NCBI GenBank assembly: GCA_963978895.1
Contig: OZ022238.1
Location: forward strand, 3,575,661-3,639,660
DNA: 64,000 nucleotides
Direction: 5' to 3'
DNA from: Erpobdella octoculata
Lineage: Eukaryota; Annelida; Clitellata; Hirudinida; Erpobdellidae
The position numbers and the translations under genes are program-made. Positions 26,720-38,433 of the stretch are shown here, piece by piece. How positions within the stretch are numbered: position 1 is the stretch's first letter; every line of letters begins with the position of its first letter. The notes under the pieces were generated by a model. That model made no database searches. It had not been told where the DNA came from and saw nothing but the letters and a program-made list of their open reading frames with translations.

Positions 26720-27050
26720 CTTTGTAGTCAATTTTTGAATTGGTTTTTTCAACAAGTTTCAGATTACTTAAAACTTTGAAACTTTCACCATAGACTTCAG
26801 CCACTCACGAAAACAATATTCAATTCTTTTTAAAGCGATTAAATTATTATTTCAAATAATTTCAATATTTATTTTGTAACGAAGTTCAAATTATTCACTA
26901 GATGGCGTTTGAGTCAATTAAATTAATTTTTTGGTAATCAAGACTATGTCAAGAACATATTAAAATTTTGACTAAAATGTAAATATTTTTTAGAATTTGA
27001 TTTGCCATAATGTAAAAATATAAAAGTGTGTTTTTAAAAAACTTTGTTTT
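26720..27050 (+). repeat. dispersed or duplicated block, copy 2
   Basis: Partner of 18960-19310 (see that entry). Here it is followed by a short frame ending near 27231 and AT-rich DNA rather than by a zinc-finger exon, so similarity stops at about the point where that exon would begin. Confidence 0.7.
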
Positions 27051-27817
27051 TTGGTTGGACTTGTTTGAGTATCTATATTCATTAAATCTCTCAGCCTCAC
27101 TCACTCAAAATCTCATTAATTTTGAAACGCAGTGGAGCAACCAATGTGGTGGTTTTCTGGGTGAAAACCTTGAAGACTTACCCAATGGGGAGAAGATTTT
27201 TGGGGTTGAAACTTTGGAGGCACACCAATGAATTATTAACTGTGATTTTGTGTTCAGGGAAATAAACTCTATACAAAAGGGAGTCCTGGGGTTAAACTAT
27301 TTATAAAAATTAGAAAAATTCATTAAACGATTTATTCTTACTTACTTACTTACTAAGTCCCTTTTTAACAAACATTGTAACCATATATGCACATGCACAC
27401 ACACATAAATAAACAACCTTCTTAACCCGTTTTTGACCATCGTTAGTTTTCTGAACAGACTTTTCATGGCGTCGCATAGATTTAGGTTATAACTTTTTTG
27501 TTTCTTAAAATTTTAAGTTATGTTAAGAATGCGTCAATTTAACATCTGAAATTTTTTAGTTTATTTTCATATCTTTAATAAGTAGTTTTATTCGATACAG
27601 ATTGTATTTTCCAAGTTTTAGACGACAATTATTCAAAAAGTTATTATGCTAATTTTTATGCTAATTTCGCGCAAAAAAATCGCAACAAAAGTCTGGAAGT
27701 TTAAAATGGAATTGGGTTAAAAGTGAACAGCTACGTTGATTAAATTTAATTGGATGAACACTAAGCCACATTCTTTGCAGGTATGAGTCATGTTCGTTTT
27801 TTCAAACATAGGTCTAA

Positions 27818-28230
27818 CTAGAGGGTTAAGCGGCGTTGCCCGAGGTTTTCAGAGGTTTTTCTATCGTTTATCTTTTTCTTGCTTAATCTTTTTCTCGCTC
27901 CTGTTTCTATCCCCACTTGCTCTCCCGTTCTTGCTTGCTCCAGTTGCCATTCCTGCTTGCTATCTTGCTCACTCTCCCTGTCTTTTTTGCTCTCCTGCTA
28001 CTTTTTTCACTCTCCCGCTCGTTTTCCCGCTCCCGCTCGTTTTCCCGCTCCAGTTAATTTTTCCGTTCGCACTTGCTCTCCGGTTTTCGTCTTCGCTGGC
28101 TCTCCCGCTCGCTTTCCCAATCTTAATTGCTTTCTCAATCACTCTTGCTCACCCACTCCCGCTCGTTCTATCGCTTGCTTTCCCACATCTTTGTTTTTTC
28201 CTCCCCCACCTAATCTTTGTTGTCCATAAA
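27818..28230 (-). mobile_element. Helitron-like element
   Basis: Minus orientation, with terminal CTAG at 27821-27818, the degenerate hairpin CGGGCAACGCCG and the CCTCTGAAAACC segment. A long minisatellite of GAGCGGGAAAGCGAG type follows up to about 28190. The 5' end is not clear. Confidence 0.65.
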
Positions 28231-28394
28231 ACGTAAAAGAGATTTCTTAAAAGTTGATTGAAACCTTTTTTAAATTTCGTATCACAAATTAAAATTAAAT
28301 CAGAAATTAGAATTTAGGGCAATTCTAACTTTAAGGCAACTGTAAATAAACGATAAATTAAGTAAAAAGATATAAAGTAATAAAATAAATAATT

Positions 28395-28941
28395 ATACGC
28401 GCTCTAATGGGAGAAACAATTTTTAATTAGTATAACAAATTGTTACACAAACAAAACATTTATAATCTTTTTTTTTATAGAAATGCAAAAAGACGTTAAG
28501 GAAATACAGCATTTGCACAGTGTTTTAGTTGATAGAAACTGTCATCTTTTACAAAAATCTTCATCACCAGCGTTATTACAAACACGACAATGACGGAAAA
28601 TTAATTTGAGAACAAAATTTATCAAATTAATATATATCGGTTCATAACTCAAAAGTGAGTTTTTAAATCCTTTTATATTAACTTCACCTTCGGTCTTACT
28701 TGCTTGCTTGCTTCGTTGAATGCTTGCAAAAGTGAAATTTAACTAACTTCCGTGTCATCAAATCAAGCTGAAATTTGAAAAATGTCCTTTAGAAAATTGT
28801 GCAACAAATTAAAAACCGGCGAATCTAGAAATACAATTTTTTTCAAAGTTCCTATAAACCTAAATAAAAATTCAAAAACCTCAACAAATGTAACGATCGA
28901 TATTCCTAACCATTATTTCAGACTTCCTCCTATCATACTCA

Positions 28942-28947
<6 letters not shown>
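28395..28947 (-). pseudogene. DEG/ENaC remnant: TM2 end plus 3' flank
   Basis: Matches 33390-33772, the 3' flank and last codons of the minus-strand channel at 33634. The similarity covers GTTATTACAAACACGACAATG-like flank sequence, then the reverse complement of the TM2 region (LSMIGGSLKLW-like). It breaks at a (TA)n array (28945-28985) just inside the TM2 coding part, so only the last ~40 codons and flank remain. An open frame on the plus strand here (28782-28997) is a shadow. Confidence 0.8.
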
Positions 28948-28984
<37 letters not shown>

Positions 28985-28988
<4 letters not shown>

Positions 28989-29242
28989 TTCCAATAATTC
29001 GAATAATGAATTAATAAGAAGGTTTTAACTGGTACCAGGATGTTTCACCCGAAAACCATTTCATCCGAATGAAAGATGTTTTACCCGAATTGTCTAATAA
29101 TAATGTTTTCCAACAATTACGATAATAAGTTAATAAAAAATTCTGACGACAATATATTTCTTTCTGCAATTTATCGATTATTTCTCGTAATTTAGTGAAA
29201 AATGTAAAAAACAAAAAAAATTCAACATATGAAATTTTGTTT

Positions 29243-29318
<76 letters not shown>
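28985..29318 (+). repeat. upstream block of the second channel-gene duplicate, ending in (TA)n
   Basis: 28985-29245 pairs with 10527-10785, and the (TA)n at 29247-29318 sits where the first copy has its 1.5-kb Helitron-plus-retrotransposon insertion. This locus therefore shows the pre-insertion state. Confidence 0.8.
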
Positions 29319-29324
<6 letters not shown>

Positions 29325-29441
29325 TCACACATACATGCATCCTAAGAAGCAACTATTTTGTTCGTGTATGTTAAGTTTAGGTGTCTGGTTACGACATTCT
29401 AATAAATTAAAACTTCTTGTTTAATAGTTAATATTTAGCCA

Positions 29442-30968
29442 ATGTATCGCTTAAAAGAAGAATTTATTAAATTTTGTGAAAATGTGTCGGTGCGTGGCGT
29501 GTCGAAGATTGTCAAATCGAAGAAACTTTTTTTTCAAATCTTGTGGTTGTGTGCTGTCGTGGGAAGTACAGGTGTTCTTGTTTGGCAGCTTGCTACGCTG
29601 TTTCTAAATTACAGTACGTTTCCTTATAGAACTGTTTATGGAGATTTGCCTTTTTCAAATATATTTCCATCCGTAACTATTTGCAACACGAAAACGAAAT
29701 TGGCACAAATAGATTATACCAATCATTTAACAATTGAAGAATTTAATAACAGAATAGATACCTATTTTACAGCTTCTATGAACAAAAAATTCAGCACTAG
29801 TAGAACATTATTGTACAAATATGCAAGTTATTATTGGTCTATACCAAAATATGAAACAAATTCTGACGAACCTATACCGTTTGTTGTCGATTCTGTCTTG
29901 ACAGACGTTGCTAACCAGCCTATCTTTGATGAAAACTGCTATCTTCAAAAAAAAGAAAATATATTCGAATTGGAGTTATATGGTTGTTATTTGTATCAGA
30001 TTCCAAAACTGTGCAACTATTCAATACAATCTTTAAAAATGATTTTATATACAAATACTACCTATGATGTTCAAGACTCTTTTACCTTTAGATACCAAGA
30101 ACTAGATGTAGATGGGGTAAAAATACTGTTATCTGCTCCTGGTGTTGCTGGCGATATAACAAATGCATTCCAACTAAGTCCAGGAACTGCTTCGTCAGTT
30201 CAAATTTATATGAAAGTTAAAACAGTTTTGGACAAACCCTACAATAATGAAGGTTGTGAAAGTAAAAAATACATAGACGAGTTTTCAAATCCTACTTATG
30301 GGACTTATATTTGCAAATTCAAATGTATACAAGAACATGTTTTAAAAATATGTCAGTGTGTATCAGGACATGTGTTTATCCCTCCTATGTTAAATGAAGA
30401 AGAGATATGTGGAAACACCTCTTTGACATCCAGAATTAACTTTGATGCAGAAACAATAGCCATGAAAATAAATAAAACAGTAAAACAACTTTTATGTGAT
30501 TCCGATGTAATGAGTAGTTTATTCAGGGATTGCGTGAGAAACTGTAAGACGCCTTGTGTTACAACATATTATGAACAAAATATTCAAACTGTGTCTGGAT
30601 GGCCAAAGATTTCCTTACAGAAAGATTTTTTCGATCAGTACATAAGTAAATTTTCTCGCAGCGGCAACACGTACAACTATTTTAAAGATTACTATGACAT
30701 AATTGACAATTACAGCAATAATAAAAACGTCTCAACTAAGCAGCTAAATGATTTTTTCAGAAAAAATGATAAAATCAGATCAAACTTCTTGCAGGTAAAA
30801 TTTTTCTTCCCTTCAGATAAGCCTACTTCAATCGTCGATACACCAGTTTTTTCCTGGGACGTCATGCTTAGCAGTGTTGGTGGAAGTCTCAGTTTGTGGT
30901 TAGGAGTTACCATCATGACTTTTGTTGAAGTAATTGAGTTTGTTTGCAATTTGATTATTATAAAGTAG
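29442..30968 (+). CDS. DEG/ENaC-family sodium channel subunit, intronless
   Basis: A 508-residue intact frame and the reference copy for the damaged gene at 12483, with the same ~120-bp upstream sequence (GTGTCTGGTTACGACATTCT). Residues 17-23 are VRGVSKI; TM1 spans about 30-54; FPSVTIC follows at about 75-81. The extracellular domain carries CESKKYI, CKFKCIQEHVLKICQC, GNTSL and CVRNCKTPC. TM2 lies in the last 38 residues, with the filter G488-V489-T490. Asn-x-Ser/Thr sites in the loop (NKTV, NYS, NVS) are potential glycosylation sites. The predicted product is a plasma-membrane cation channel subunit; gating stimulus and ion preference cannot be read from sequence. Confidence 0.95.
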   Translation: MYRLKEEFIKFCENVSVRGVSKIVKSKKLFFQILWLCAVVGSTGVLVWQLATLFLNYSTFPYRTVYGDLPFSNIFPSVTICNTKTKLAQIDYTNHLTIEEFNNRIDTYFTASMNKKFSTSRTLLYKYASYYWSIPKYETNSDEPIPFVVDSVLTDVANQPIFDENCYLQKKENIFELELYGCYLYQIPKLCNYSIQSLKMILYTNTTYDVQDSFTFRYQELDVDGVKILLSAPGVAGDITNAFQLSPGTASSVQIYMKVKTVLDKPYNNEGCESKKYIDEFSNPTYGTYICKFKCIQEHVLKICQCVSGHVFIPPMLNEEEICGNTSLTSRINFDAETIAMKINKTVKQLLCDSDVMSSLFRDCVRNCKTPCVTTYYEQNIQTVSGWPKISLQKDFFDQYISKFSRSGNTYNYFKDYYDIIDNYSNNKNVSTKQLNDFFRKNDKIRSNFLQVKFFFPSDKPTSIVDTPVFSWDVMLSSVGGSLSLWLGVTIMTFVEVIEFVCNLIIIK

Positions 30969-31460
30969 TTTATTGGTTTTTAGACGTGTGATTTGGTACA
31001 TTTTTTCCATCCAATTTGCATTAACAATTGATAACTAAATCAAAGCTTCATATTCCTGCACTAAATTGATTTAAATAATTTTTCTCTTCTTATCTTACGC
31101 TCTTCTGACTTTTGTAACTTTCAAAAATTTAACTGTAACAGATAACTTTGCCGGTTAAAAATACTAATAGTGGCAAAACTGATTTATTATTGTAATAATT
31201 CTATCAGATTCTTCAAGTTTAATAATTTTGAGACTTTCTGTGAAAACAATAATGCAAAAACTCTAGTTTTTTGAAAATTGTCAAACTCGCTATAGAAGTT
31301 ATTTTATTAAAAAATACTGGAGTTTCTATAAGTGAACATAAAAAACTGATGTGATGTATAAAATTTCTTGTTTTTCGTCAAGTAAAGCAACGAAAAACTA
31401 AAACTAGAATATGTGTTTCATAATTGTATAATAGTAACTTTAAACCAAAATAGATAGCTG

Positions 31461-31607
31461 ATGTATGTATGTATGTATGGATGTATGTATGTATGTATGT
31501 ATGTGTGTATGTATGTATGTATGTATGTATGTATGTATGTATGTATGTATGTATGTATGTATGTATGTATGTATGTATGTATGTATGTATGTATGTATGT
31601 ATGTATG

Positions 31608-31635
<28 letters not shown>
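31461..31635. repeat. (ATGT)n microsatellite
   Basis: Array of about 175 bp at the position paralogous to 14995-15708, about a quarter of that length. It is interrupted on the right by the MITE at 31644. Confidence 0.95.
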
Positions 31636-31638
<3 letters not shown>

Positions 31639-31643
31639 GTATG

Positions 31644-31983
31644 CAATGGCGGATCTAGACTTCTTTGGTGGGAGGCAAACAAATGGCGTTAGGAGCCATA
31701 TGCGGCAAAGGAGGAGAAAAGATGTCAGGAAGAGCCAACATTTGATCTTAGATCCATCAAACCCACTGAAAAACCAAAGCCGGATGCTAAAAATTTTGTA
31801 TTTTCTTTGAAATGTGGTCACTTTTTCTTCCTTATTTGGTCAACTTGAATTTTTTCTCACTTACACTTAGTTTTAATTTTTGTATTACCCGTTTAATAAA
31901 TTTTTTTAATATTTCGAGAAAGTAAATTTTGAAATACGTAGACGGGGAGCATGGCCTTCTCCGGCTCCCTGGATTGGCCACTC
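31644..31983. mobile_element. 340-bp hAT-type MITE with 8-bp target duplication
   Basis: Flanked by TAAGTATG at 31636-31643 and 31984-31991, the 8-bp duplication expected of hAT elements. Ends are imperfect inverted repeats: CAATGGCGGATCTAGAC on the left, and GAGTGGCCAATCCAGGG as the complement of the right. No transposase is encoded. The paralogous array at 15705 has no insertion. Confidence 0.85.
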
Positions 31984-32769
31984 TAAGTATGTTTGAATGT
32001 ATGTAATGTTGCAAAATTATCGATAGCTCATAATGGACTCAAAACTCAACTAATTGCAAACGAAACATACTATTCCATGGCAAAATTCCGAACAACCTGA
32101 AATAGACATCTATTCATATAACTGACAAATCATCAATGTTTTCTACTCATTCTCTGCGTGATATTGGCTTTCTAATTACTAAATAACTTTTGATCATTCA
32201 GAGAAAAAGCATTAATTTTAAGCACGAGGTCGATGAATTAGTGTTCCCGTTTCGTTTAGCTCCGCGTCTAATTATTTTTCCACAATTGAGTCGCATCAAC
32301 CAACGAACAATGGTGGAAAAAAACTTATTCACATTTTTTTTAACGACTTGTAACCTAAATTAATCAGGTTTCGACCTTCGCTTCTTTAATTTTTACAAGT
32401 TGTACGGAAACACAGTTTCCACTTGGTTTAACGCACTCCTGCTAGAGACGTTCTGTTTTTACAAATACCCTTTTTTGGGTAAAAAAAATAGGGTACTTGT
32501 TTTTACATTTTCATTACTCACTTTAAGTTTAATTAGTTCAAACTTTCATCACTTTCTTAACATGTTTTTGTTGGAAATTGTTGAAGTATGCAAGCAGTGC
32601 TTATGTTTCAAAGGTTTTGGGCGTGTATTACTATTAATAAGTGCTGTGTATTTTATAACAGAGGTAAACATGGGATGGGCAGGGTTGTATCCGATAATTT
32701 TTTCATTAATTTTCTTAGTTTACTAGGCGTGTATCGTAAGAACATATTTACTCAATTTTGAAATTCTTC

Positions 32770-33235
32770 CCGGCGAAAATCTGCTTGAACCAGAGTCCAC
32801 CAGCTGGGTCTCACAGATGACGGCCGGAAAAAATCATATGTTACGACGAAAATAAAGATATGAGATTTGATCCAGATTTGTGGCGGGGCGCCGCCGAAGT
32901 GGGCCCTGAGGCTGAGTGTGGTTGGACTCTCTCAGATTCTTTAAAAAAACGGAGTTGCTGCGGCAAGTGCTTTCTGGAGAAGCGGAGGACTGACTAGAAG
33001 ATTACCAACAATTTTTTAAGCAGGCTGTTGATAAGTTGTGTCGAGGTGATGGCTGTTCTGTTGAAAAGGAGGCATGCTTCAAAAGCAGATTTTGGGTGCG
33101 GGGATGCGTTTTGCCTGACGTTGTTGACTTCATTGATAATATTAGTTTGAGTTAAAACTTCTCCATGATCAGCGGAAAGCCAAGTTGCCTTATGTCGTGG
33201 AAAGTGATGCGATTGCACAAGTTAAGTCAGGGGTT
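32770..33235 (-). other. GC-richer island of unknown nature
   Basis: This segment is clearly less AT-rich than its flanks (for example GGGGCGCCGCCGAAGTGGGC near 32885). It contains a minus-strand frame at 32994-33218 (HFPRHKATWLSADHGEVL...). No family was recognised; it may be a decayed transposon or an exon fragment. The region 32300-32760 next to it shows no supportable gene. Confidence 0.35.
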
Positions 33236-33633
33236 TGCGTTGTTATTGAAGCTCCTAGTTACCTAGTTTTATTAGTATCAGTAAAAGTCCTATTGGCTTT
33301 TTTTTTAGAATTTAGTGTTTTTACGACAAAACGGTTTCTAAATTAAAGCTTTCTAGATTCGTAACACAATTTCACTTTTTCCATTCATTTAATTACACGC
33401 TCCGGTAGGTGAAACAATTTTAAATAAGTATACTAAATGATTGTCACAAAAACAAAACATTTCACATTCTTTTTCAAAAAATGTCAAAATACAGTAAAGC
33501 AAAAACAAATTGTGCACAGGGTTTTACCATATTTTACAACTATCATCATTGCCAGCGTTATCACAAACACGACAAAGACAGAAAATTCACTCAACAAAGT
33601 AATTTTTCTTTTACATAACTCAACAGTAATTTC

Positions 33634-35199
33634 TTATTTCGATGAAAATGCAATTTTTTTCAAAGTTCCTATTAAATTAATTAAAAACTCAAAAACTTCA
33701 ACGAACGTCGCCACCGTTATTCCTAACCATAAACTCAGAGTTCCTCCTATCATACTCAGCATGGATACCCACGTATACTCAGGTACTTCAGTAATTGTGT
33801 AAGGTCTGTCGTTCATGAACAAGAATTTTACTTGCACAAAGTTTGATCTGATTTTATCGCTTTGTCTAAAGAACGTGTTCAGCTCATTAATAGTGCTGCT
33901 TCCATTATTGTATCTTTCAATTGCTACAATGTAATCTTCGAAATAAGCGTACAGTTTAGTACCGGGTATCAAATATTTTCTGATGAAGCTGTCAAAAAAA
34001 TGTTTATGAGAAGAAATGGGTGGCCAGTCAGGTAAAGTTTCAACATATCTTTCATAATAAGTGTCGACGCATGGTACTTTGCACATGGAGGAACAGTCAT
34101 CATCAGATATTTCATTAGTTACATTTGAAGCACAACTCAATTCTTTAACTGCTTTTATAGTCATTTCGATTTCTGCTCCTTCGTCCAAACTGCTTTTTCT
34201 TGAAGTTAAAGTTGTGTTGCCACAGACAGCATCATTTTCAAACCGGGGTAAGATAAAATGGTTTGTAGAAACGCACTGACATTTTTCAAGAATTTTTTTG
34301 TTTAGACATTGGAGAGTACAGCAGAATTGGCTGTAACGAGTCTTAGTATCGATATCTAAGTATTTTGCAGATTCACAGCCTTCAGTATTATAGGGGTAAT
34401 CTAAATTAGTTTTAACTTTCATTAAAACTTTAACAAGAGAATCCGTTCCACTGCCAGCGTTGAATCCAAGCTGATTTAAATTACTGAAATCGTCTGGTAG
34501 TGTGAGATCAATAACAACGCCATCGGTATCCAAATCTGAGTTTTCAGTGTCAAAGGTGTCCTGTGCTTCAGCATTGTTGCCAAGATAGATTATCAAAGAA
34601 AGAAAGTTAATTTTAGCCTTGCACAGATTCGAAAGTTGGATTCTATGACAGTTGTAAAGTTTTGAATGATACAAAATTTTTTCTTCTAGATTGCAAGTTG
34701 CATCCATTTCTTTCCAATGGTTTTCATCAATCATGAAATATCTCGACAAAATAGGAATGGTATAATTTGGTCTTTTTCCATATTTTGGAAGAGATTTGAA
34801 ATACGTATCAGCAACTAAATCTAAATGTTTCACGAGCTCTTCGTCATTGGCGTTCTTTTCTTTCAAAAACATTTTTATGTTGGTTATTTTTTCAAAATAT
34901 TCAAAGGAATTCAAATATTCATCATTATTTATTTCAATTAAATTTGGACGGAGGTTGCAAAAAGTTATTGACGGAAAGGTATTTGGATTTGGCGATTCTC
35001 CATACACGGTTTTGTAACGATGTAAAGTGTAATTTGAAATTAAAGAAGCCAGTTGCCATACGAGTATTCCTGAACATCCAACAGTTGCACATAACCACAT
35101 TATCTTGAAAAAGATTCGCTCAGATTTGATGATCTTTGACAAACCGCGCACAGATACCGTTACACAAAAATTCTCAAACTCTTCCTTAATGCGAAGCAT
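33634..35199 (-). CDS. DEG/ENaC-family sodium channel subunit, intronless
   Basis: A 521-residue intact frame. The N-terminus reads VSVRGLSKIIKS; TM1 (about 31-53) is followed by FPSITFC. The loop contains CESAKYL, CTLQCLNKKILEKCQC, GNTTL and CSSMCKVPC. TM2 is GGTLSLWLGITVATFVEV, with the filter G-I-T, the only Ile variant among the cluster's full-length members. A duplicated remnant of its 3' end lies at 28395-28947. It forms its own subtype, nearest in layout to the gene at 22305 but well diverged. Confidence 0.94.
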   Translation of the reverse strand: MLRIKEEFENFCVTVSVRGLSKIIKSERIFFKIMWLCATVGCSGILVWQLASLISNYTLHRYKTVYGESPNPNTFPSITFCNLRPNLIEINNDEYLNSFEYFEKITNIKMFLKEKNANDEELVKHLDLVADTYFKSLPKYGKRPNYTIPILSRYFMIDENHWKEMDATCNLEEKILYHSKLYNCHRIQLSNLCKAKINFLSLIIYLGNNAEAQDTFDTENSDLDTDGVVIDLTLPDDFSNLNQLGFNAGSGTDSLVKVLMKVKTNLDYPYNTEGCESAKYLDIDTKTRYSQFCCTLQCLNKKILEKCQCVSTNHFILPRFENDAVCGNTTLTSRKSSLDEGAEIEMTIKAVKELSCASNVTNEISDDDCSSMCKVPCVDTYYERYVETLPDWPPISSHKHFFDSFIRKYLIPGTKLYAYFEDYIVAIERYNNGSSTINELNTFFRQSDKIRSNFVQVKFLFMNDRPYTITEVPEYTWVSMLSMIGGTLSLWLGITVATFVEVFEFLINLIGTLKKIAFSSK

Positions 35200-36429
35200 T
35201 GATTAAAGATATTGCTTACCTTCAGTAGAGAGCAAACATTTCAATTTTTAAAATAACTGAAATTTACCTATTGTGTTTGTACACACGTTACAATATTAAG
35301 ATTACTTATCAAATTCAAGCATTTCAACAAATACAAGTGTTTTATAAATTTCTCATCTTAAACATTTAATTCATCAAACCATATTTTTTATTTTGAATTT
35401 GAATTTTTTATCCATTAGATAAAACGTTTGTAGGCAAACAAAGGATTTATATTCTACAAGAATTTTTCGTGCACTACAGGTGTGATACATTTTTTTCAGA
35501 AAAAAAATCCAAATTAGTTGGATTGAACATAATTTTATGGTTTAGGGAAATGTTTGCTTAAACTTTAAAAATTTTTGTTGTCTTATCCGTGTTTTTAATA
35601 ATAAATATCTAATTTAAAAATTGAATTTCATCCGATATCTGGGAAATTGGTATACGTTTTATGGTTTAGGAAAATGTTTGCTTAAACTTTATAAATTTTT
35701 GTTGTCTCATCTGTGTTTTCAATAAGAAATATATAATTTAAAAACTGAATTTCATTCGATATCTGGCAGATTTGTATATTGAAGTAACAAAACAATTTTA
35801 TGTTTTGAAAAAATTGTTGTGCTTCCACTGATCAATGGTTAAAAAAAATCGGAACTATCTGCCGATAAAATGCTAGTAGATAAACATTTTTAAAGATAGG
35901 ATTATATTATAAAGATTTTATACAAAATTGAACTAAAAAACATTTTACAAATTCACATACGATTCAATAAATTAAACAAAACGACAATATATGTGAAATT
36001 TCCTTTCGCTATTTTAGTTCTACAAAAAATATTAGAAAAAACTATGGACTCTGCCGAAACAACTAAAAAAAAATGTAGAAATTTTAATAAAAATAATTCT
36101 TGACGATTAATTGTTTGAGTGATGAAATTGATACGATAATGGGAGATCAATAAAGAAATAATAAAATTTTGGATGTTTTGGAAGAAGCGTTGTATTTCCA
36201 TTAGACCAATCATTAAGAAAAAAATTGAATTTTCTTCCGATAGAATGTTTATAGATTAAAAAAGTTAAATTACAAAAACTTTTTCAAGCTTCACATGAGT
36301 CCCGAAAAAGTTAAAAAAAAATTGATTGTCTCTGTGAAAAATGCTCTGGCTATTTCAGTACTTTAAGATACTAAATTAACCATGAGATGTACTGAAACAA
36401 CCAAAAATAATTTATCAAAAAATATTTTA
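35200..36429. other. AT-rich interval with a 125-bp tandem duplication
   Basis: Contains two adjacent copies of a ~125-bp segment (35531-35655 and 35657-35775), sharing ATGTTTGCTTAAACTTTA, TTTTTGTTGTCT and GAATTTCATTCGATATCTGG-like sequence. No gene is supported; the frame at 35953-36213 has no recognisable motif. Confidence 0.6.
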
Positions 36430-36905
36430 AAAGTCAACCTTGCCCGATTAATTGTGTGATTGCTTTAACTGTCATGTTGATTTTTTTTAATCTCGAAGTT
36501 ACTGATTTTAGCTGTCAAACTCGTATTGCCACAAAGGAAGCTATTTTTAAAGGTTTGAAAATTATACATTTCTGGAACGCATAGGCACACATCTATGAAT
36601 GCGTTTTGCATACATTGGTACTCACATAAATATTTAGCTTAGATTATATCAGAGTTATCGTTCAAAGACTCTTTACTTTCACAATCTTCAGAATTGTAAG
36701 GTTTGTCTAAAATTATTTTGACAACCATGGACATATCAACCAATGAATCAGTTCCAGTGGCAAGGTTAAACCTTTTCGACACATCGTCGATGACACCAGG
36801 AAGTTGACAGCATTACTCTAACTCTGTCGGTGTTTAAATGATTAAAATTAAAGTTAAATTCATCCTGCACATTGTATAAGGTATTTGTAAAGATAATCAT
36901 TGTTA
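36430..36905 (-). pseudogene. DEG/ENaC remnant, middle of the extracellular domain
   Basis: The minus strand reads as the central part of a channel related to the gene at 38434. It includes a NLATGTDSLVDMSM-like block, ILDKPYNSEDCES, LCEYQCMQNAFIDVC, LCGNTSLTAK and a following partial segment. At least one in-frame stop (near 36640) and frameshifts (near 36815) interrupt it. The N-terminus, TM1 and TM2 are missing. It is an old copy, more decayed than any full-length neighbour. Confidence 0.8.
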
Positions 36906-38433
36906 TTTATAGAAATAAATGATAGATAAATACAACATTTAGAATAAAGTGCATTTGGTACACAGGTTATCTTGAACAGTTTTTGTAAAGAGTGTCATTT
37001 TCCAGAAAACAATTTTTTTATCACCTAAACAAATATTTAGATCTTTCAATATTCAATCCATTAAAAACAGAATTCCACTGTTGGGTTTATTACTTCCTTA
37101 TATACCAGATAACTATCATCTTCTATTTCAAAAACATTTCCATAATGCGACGCATTATGTTTTTTTTCTAAAGTTTATTTAAAACTGGACACATTGGAAT
37201 CACTCTTAAACATATTTACAGAACACTCAAACTTACTGAATTGTCTCAGATAGATACAGACGTTAATCAACTAAACAAACAAGCATACAAGGTAAACACC
37301 ATTCAGAGTTAAAATAAATTACAATAGATTGCGATGTTTTGTTACGAAGGTGAGACACACATTAATGTACATTGATCACTGATATGTATATAGGGGTATG
37401 AGCTACTGTTCGTAATTTTTCTTATGTGTGTTTCACTGTGGGTTCATTTCTGAGCATACATGATAGTTAGAATAAATAAGGTGCATTTGGTACACAGGTT
37501 ATTTATATAGTACAATTTCAAGATATATAAAATAACAGTTATGCAGAGTATATGTTTTAAATATAATTAATTAATTATCTATAGTACTTTTTTTAACGCA
37601 CAGTTTTTTTTCTGTATCATCGTGGAAAGCTACAACAATTTCAAATGAATCGATTCACAGCAATTTTTGCTCCGAAGAATGTTTGTTTTGTGAATGGATG
37701 TGGAGTGTCCACATTGTCTCTGTCTCCGATGGATGCCATTAGCTTTTATACTATAAAACTTTGATTTATTTGCTAATGACAGCACCGCTGAAAGTGCTGT
37801 TGACAAGAACGTTGACAGAATAACTGTTGCTTGTCAATGTCATCTACTCCTTCTCTATTTTCAAAACTGGACAAAAACAAGACAAAATTTGTTAATTAAC
37901 CAATGAATATAAAATTAACAAACAATGAAATACTAAAAAAAATTATAATTATAATATTGGTAATAGTATGAAAGTAATAGTCTAATCCGGCTTTGGGTTT
38001 GAGTTCTTAACTGAAAATTTTTACATTGAGCAAAACAATAATTAAATAAATATTTGAATGAAATACATTAGTTAAAAACATAAATATTTGTTATGTGATA
38101 TTTTAGAATGCAAAAAGAAGCAGCGCAACAAATACGTTTTTATTAATCCTTTTTCAGTTTAGGTGAAAATACAATAAATAATGCCGAAAGATGATAATTA
38201 TTTTTTGTCAACGAGAAAAGCAATGGCTAAAACTATTAAAAATTAGAATTACAGATTTATAGCACTTTTCGTCAATAACCAAGTTTCAAAGCATATGTTA
38301 AGAATCAGGTTAAATCTTAAAATAATAAGAAAAAAATTAACAAAACGAAATGAATTTTCGATATTATGTACAAGATTATAAGCTTGAAAGTTAAAAAGAC
38401 GTTAAAAGAAAAGTTGAGTTAAATTTGAAATGT
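36906..38433. other. 3' flank of the channel gene at 38434, partly duplicated
   Basis: 37500-37800 resembles 54360-54700, the 3' flank of the paralogous gene at 55217, sharing AGAGTGTCCACATT, TGTCTCTGTC-like and CCATTAGCTTTT in order. A shorter internal duplicate (GTGCATTTGGTACACAGGTT) occurs at about 36950 and 37480. No coding sequence seen. Confidence 0.65.

Noticed and set aside
32400..32726. 108-codon hydrophobic frame as a possible membrane protein
   Set aside because: Hydrophobicity follows from T-rich DNA; no motif, no paralogue and no signal of conservation.
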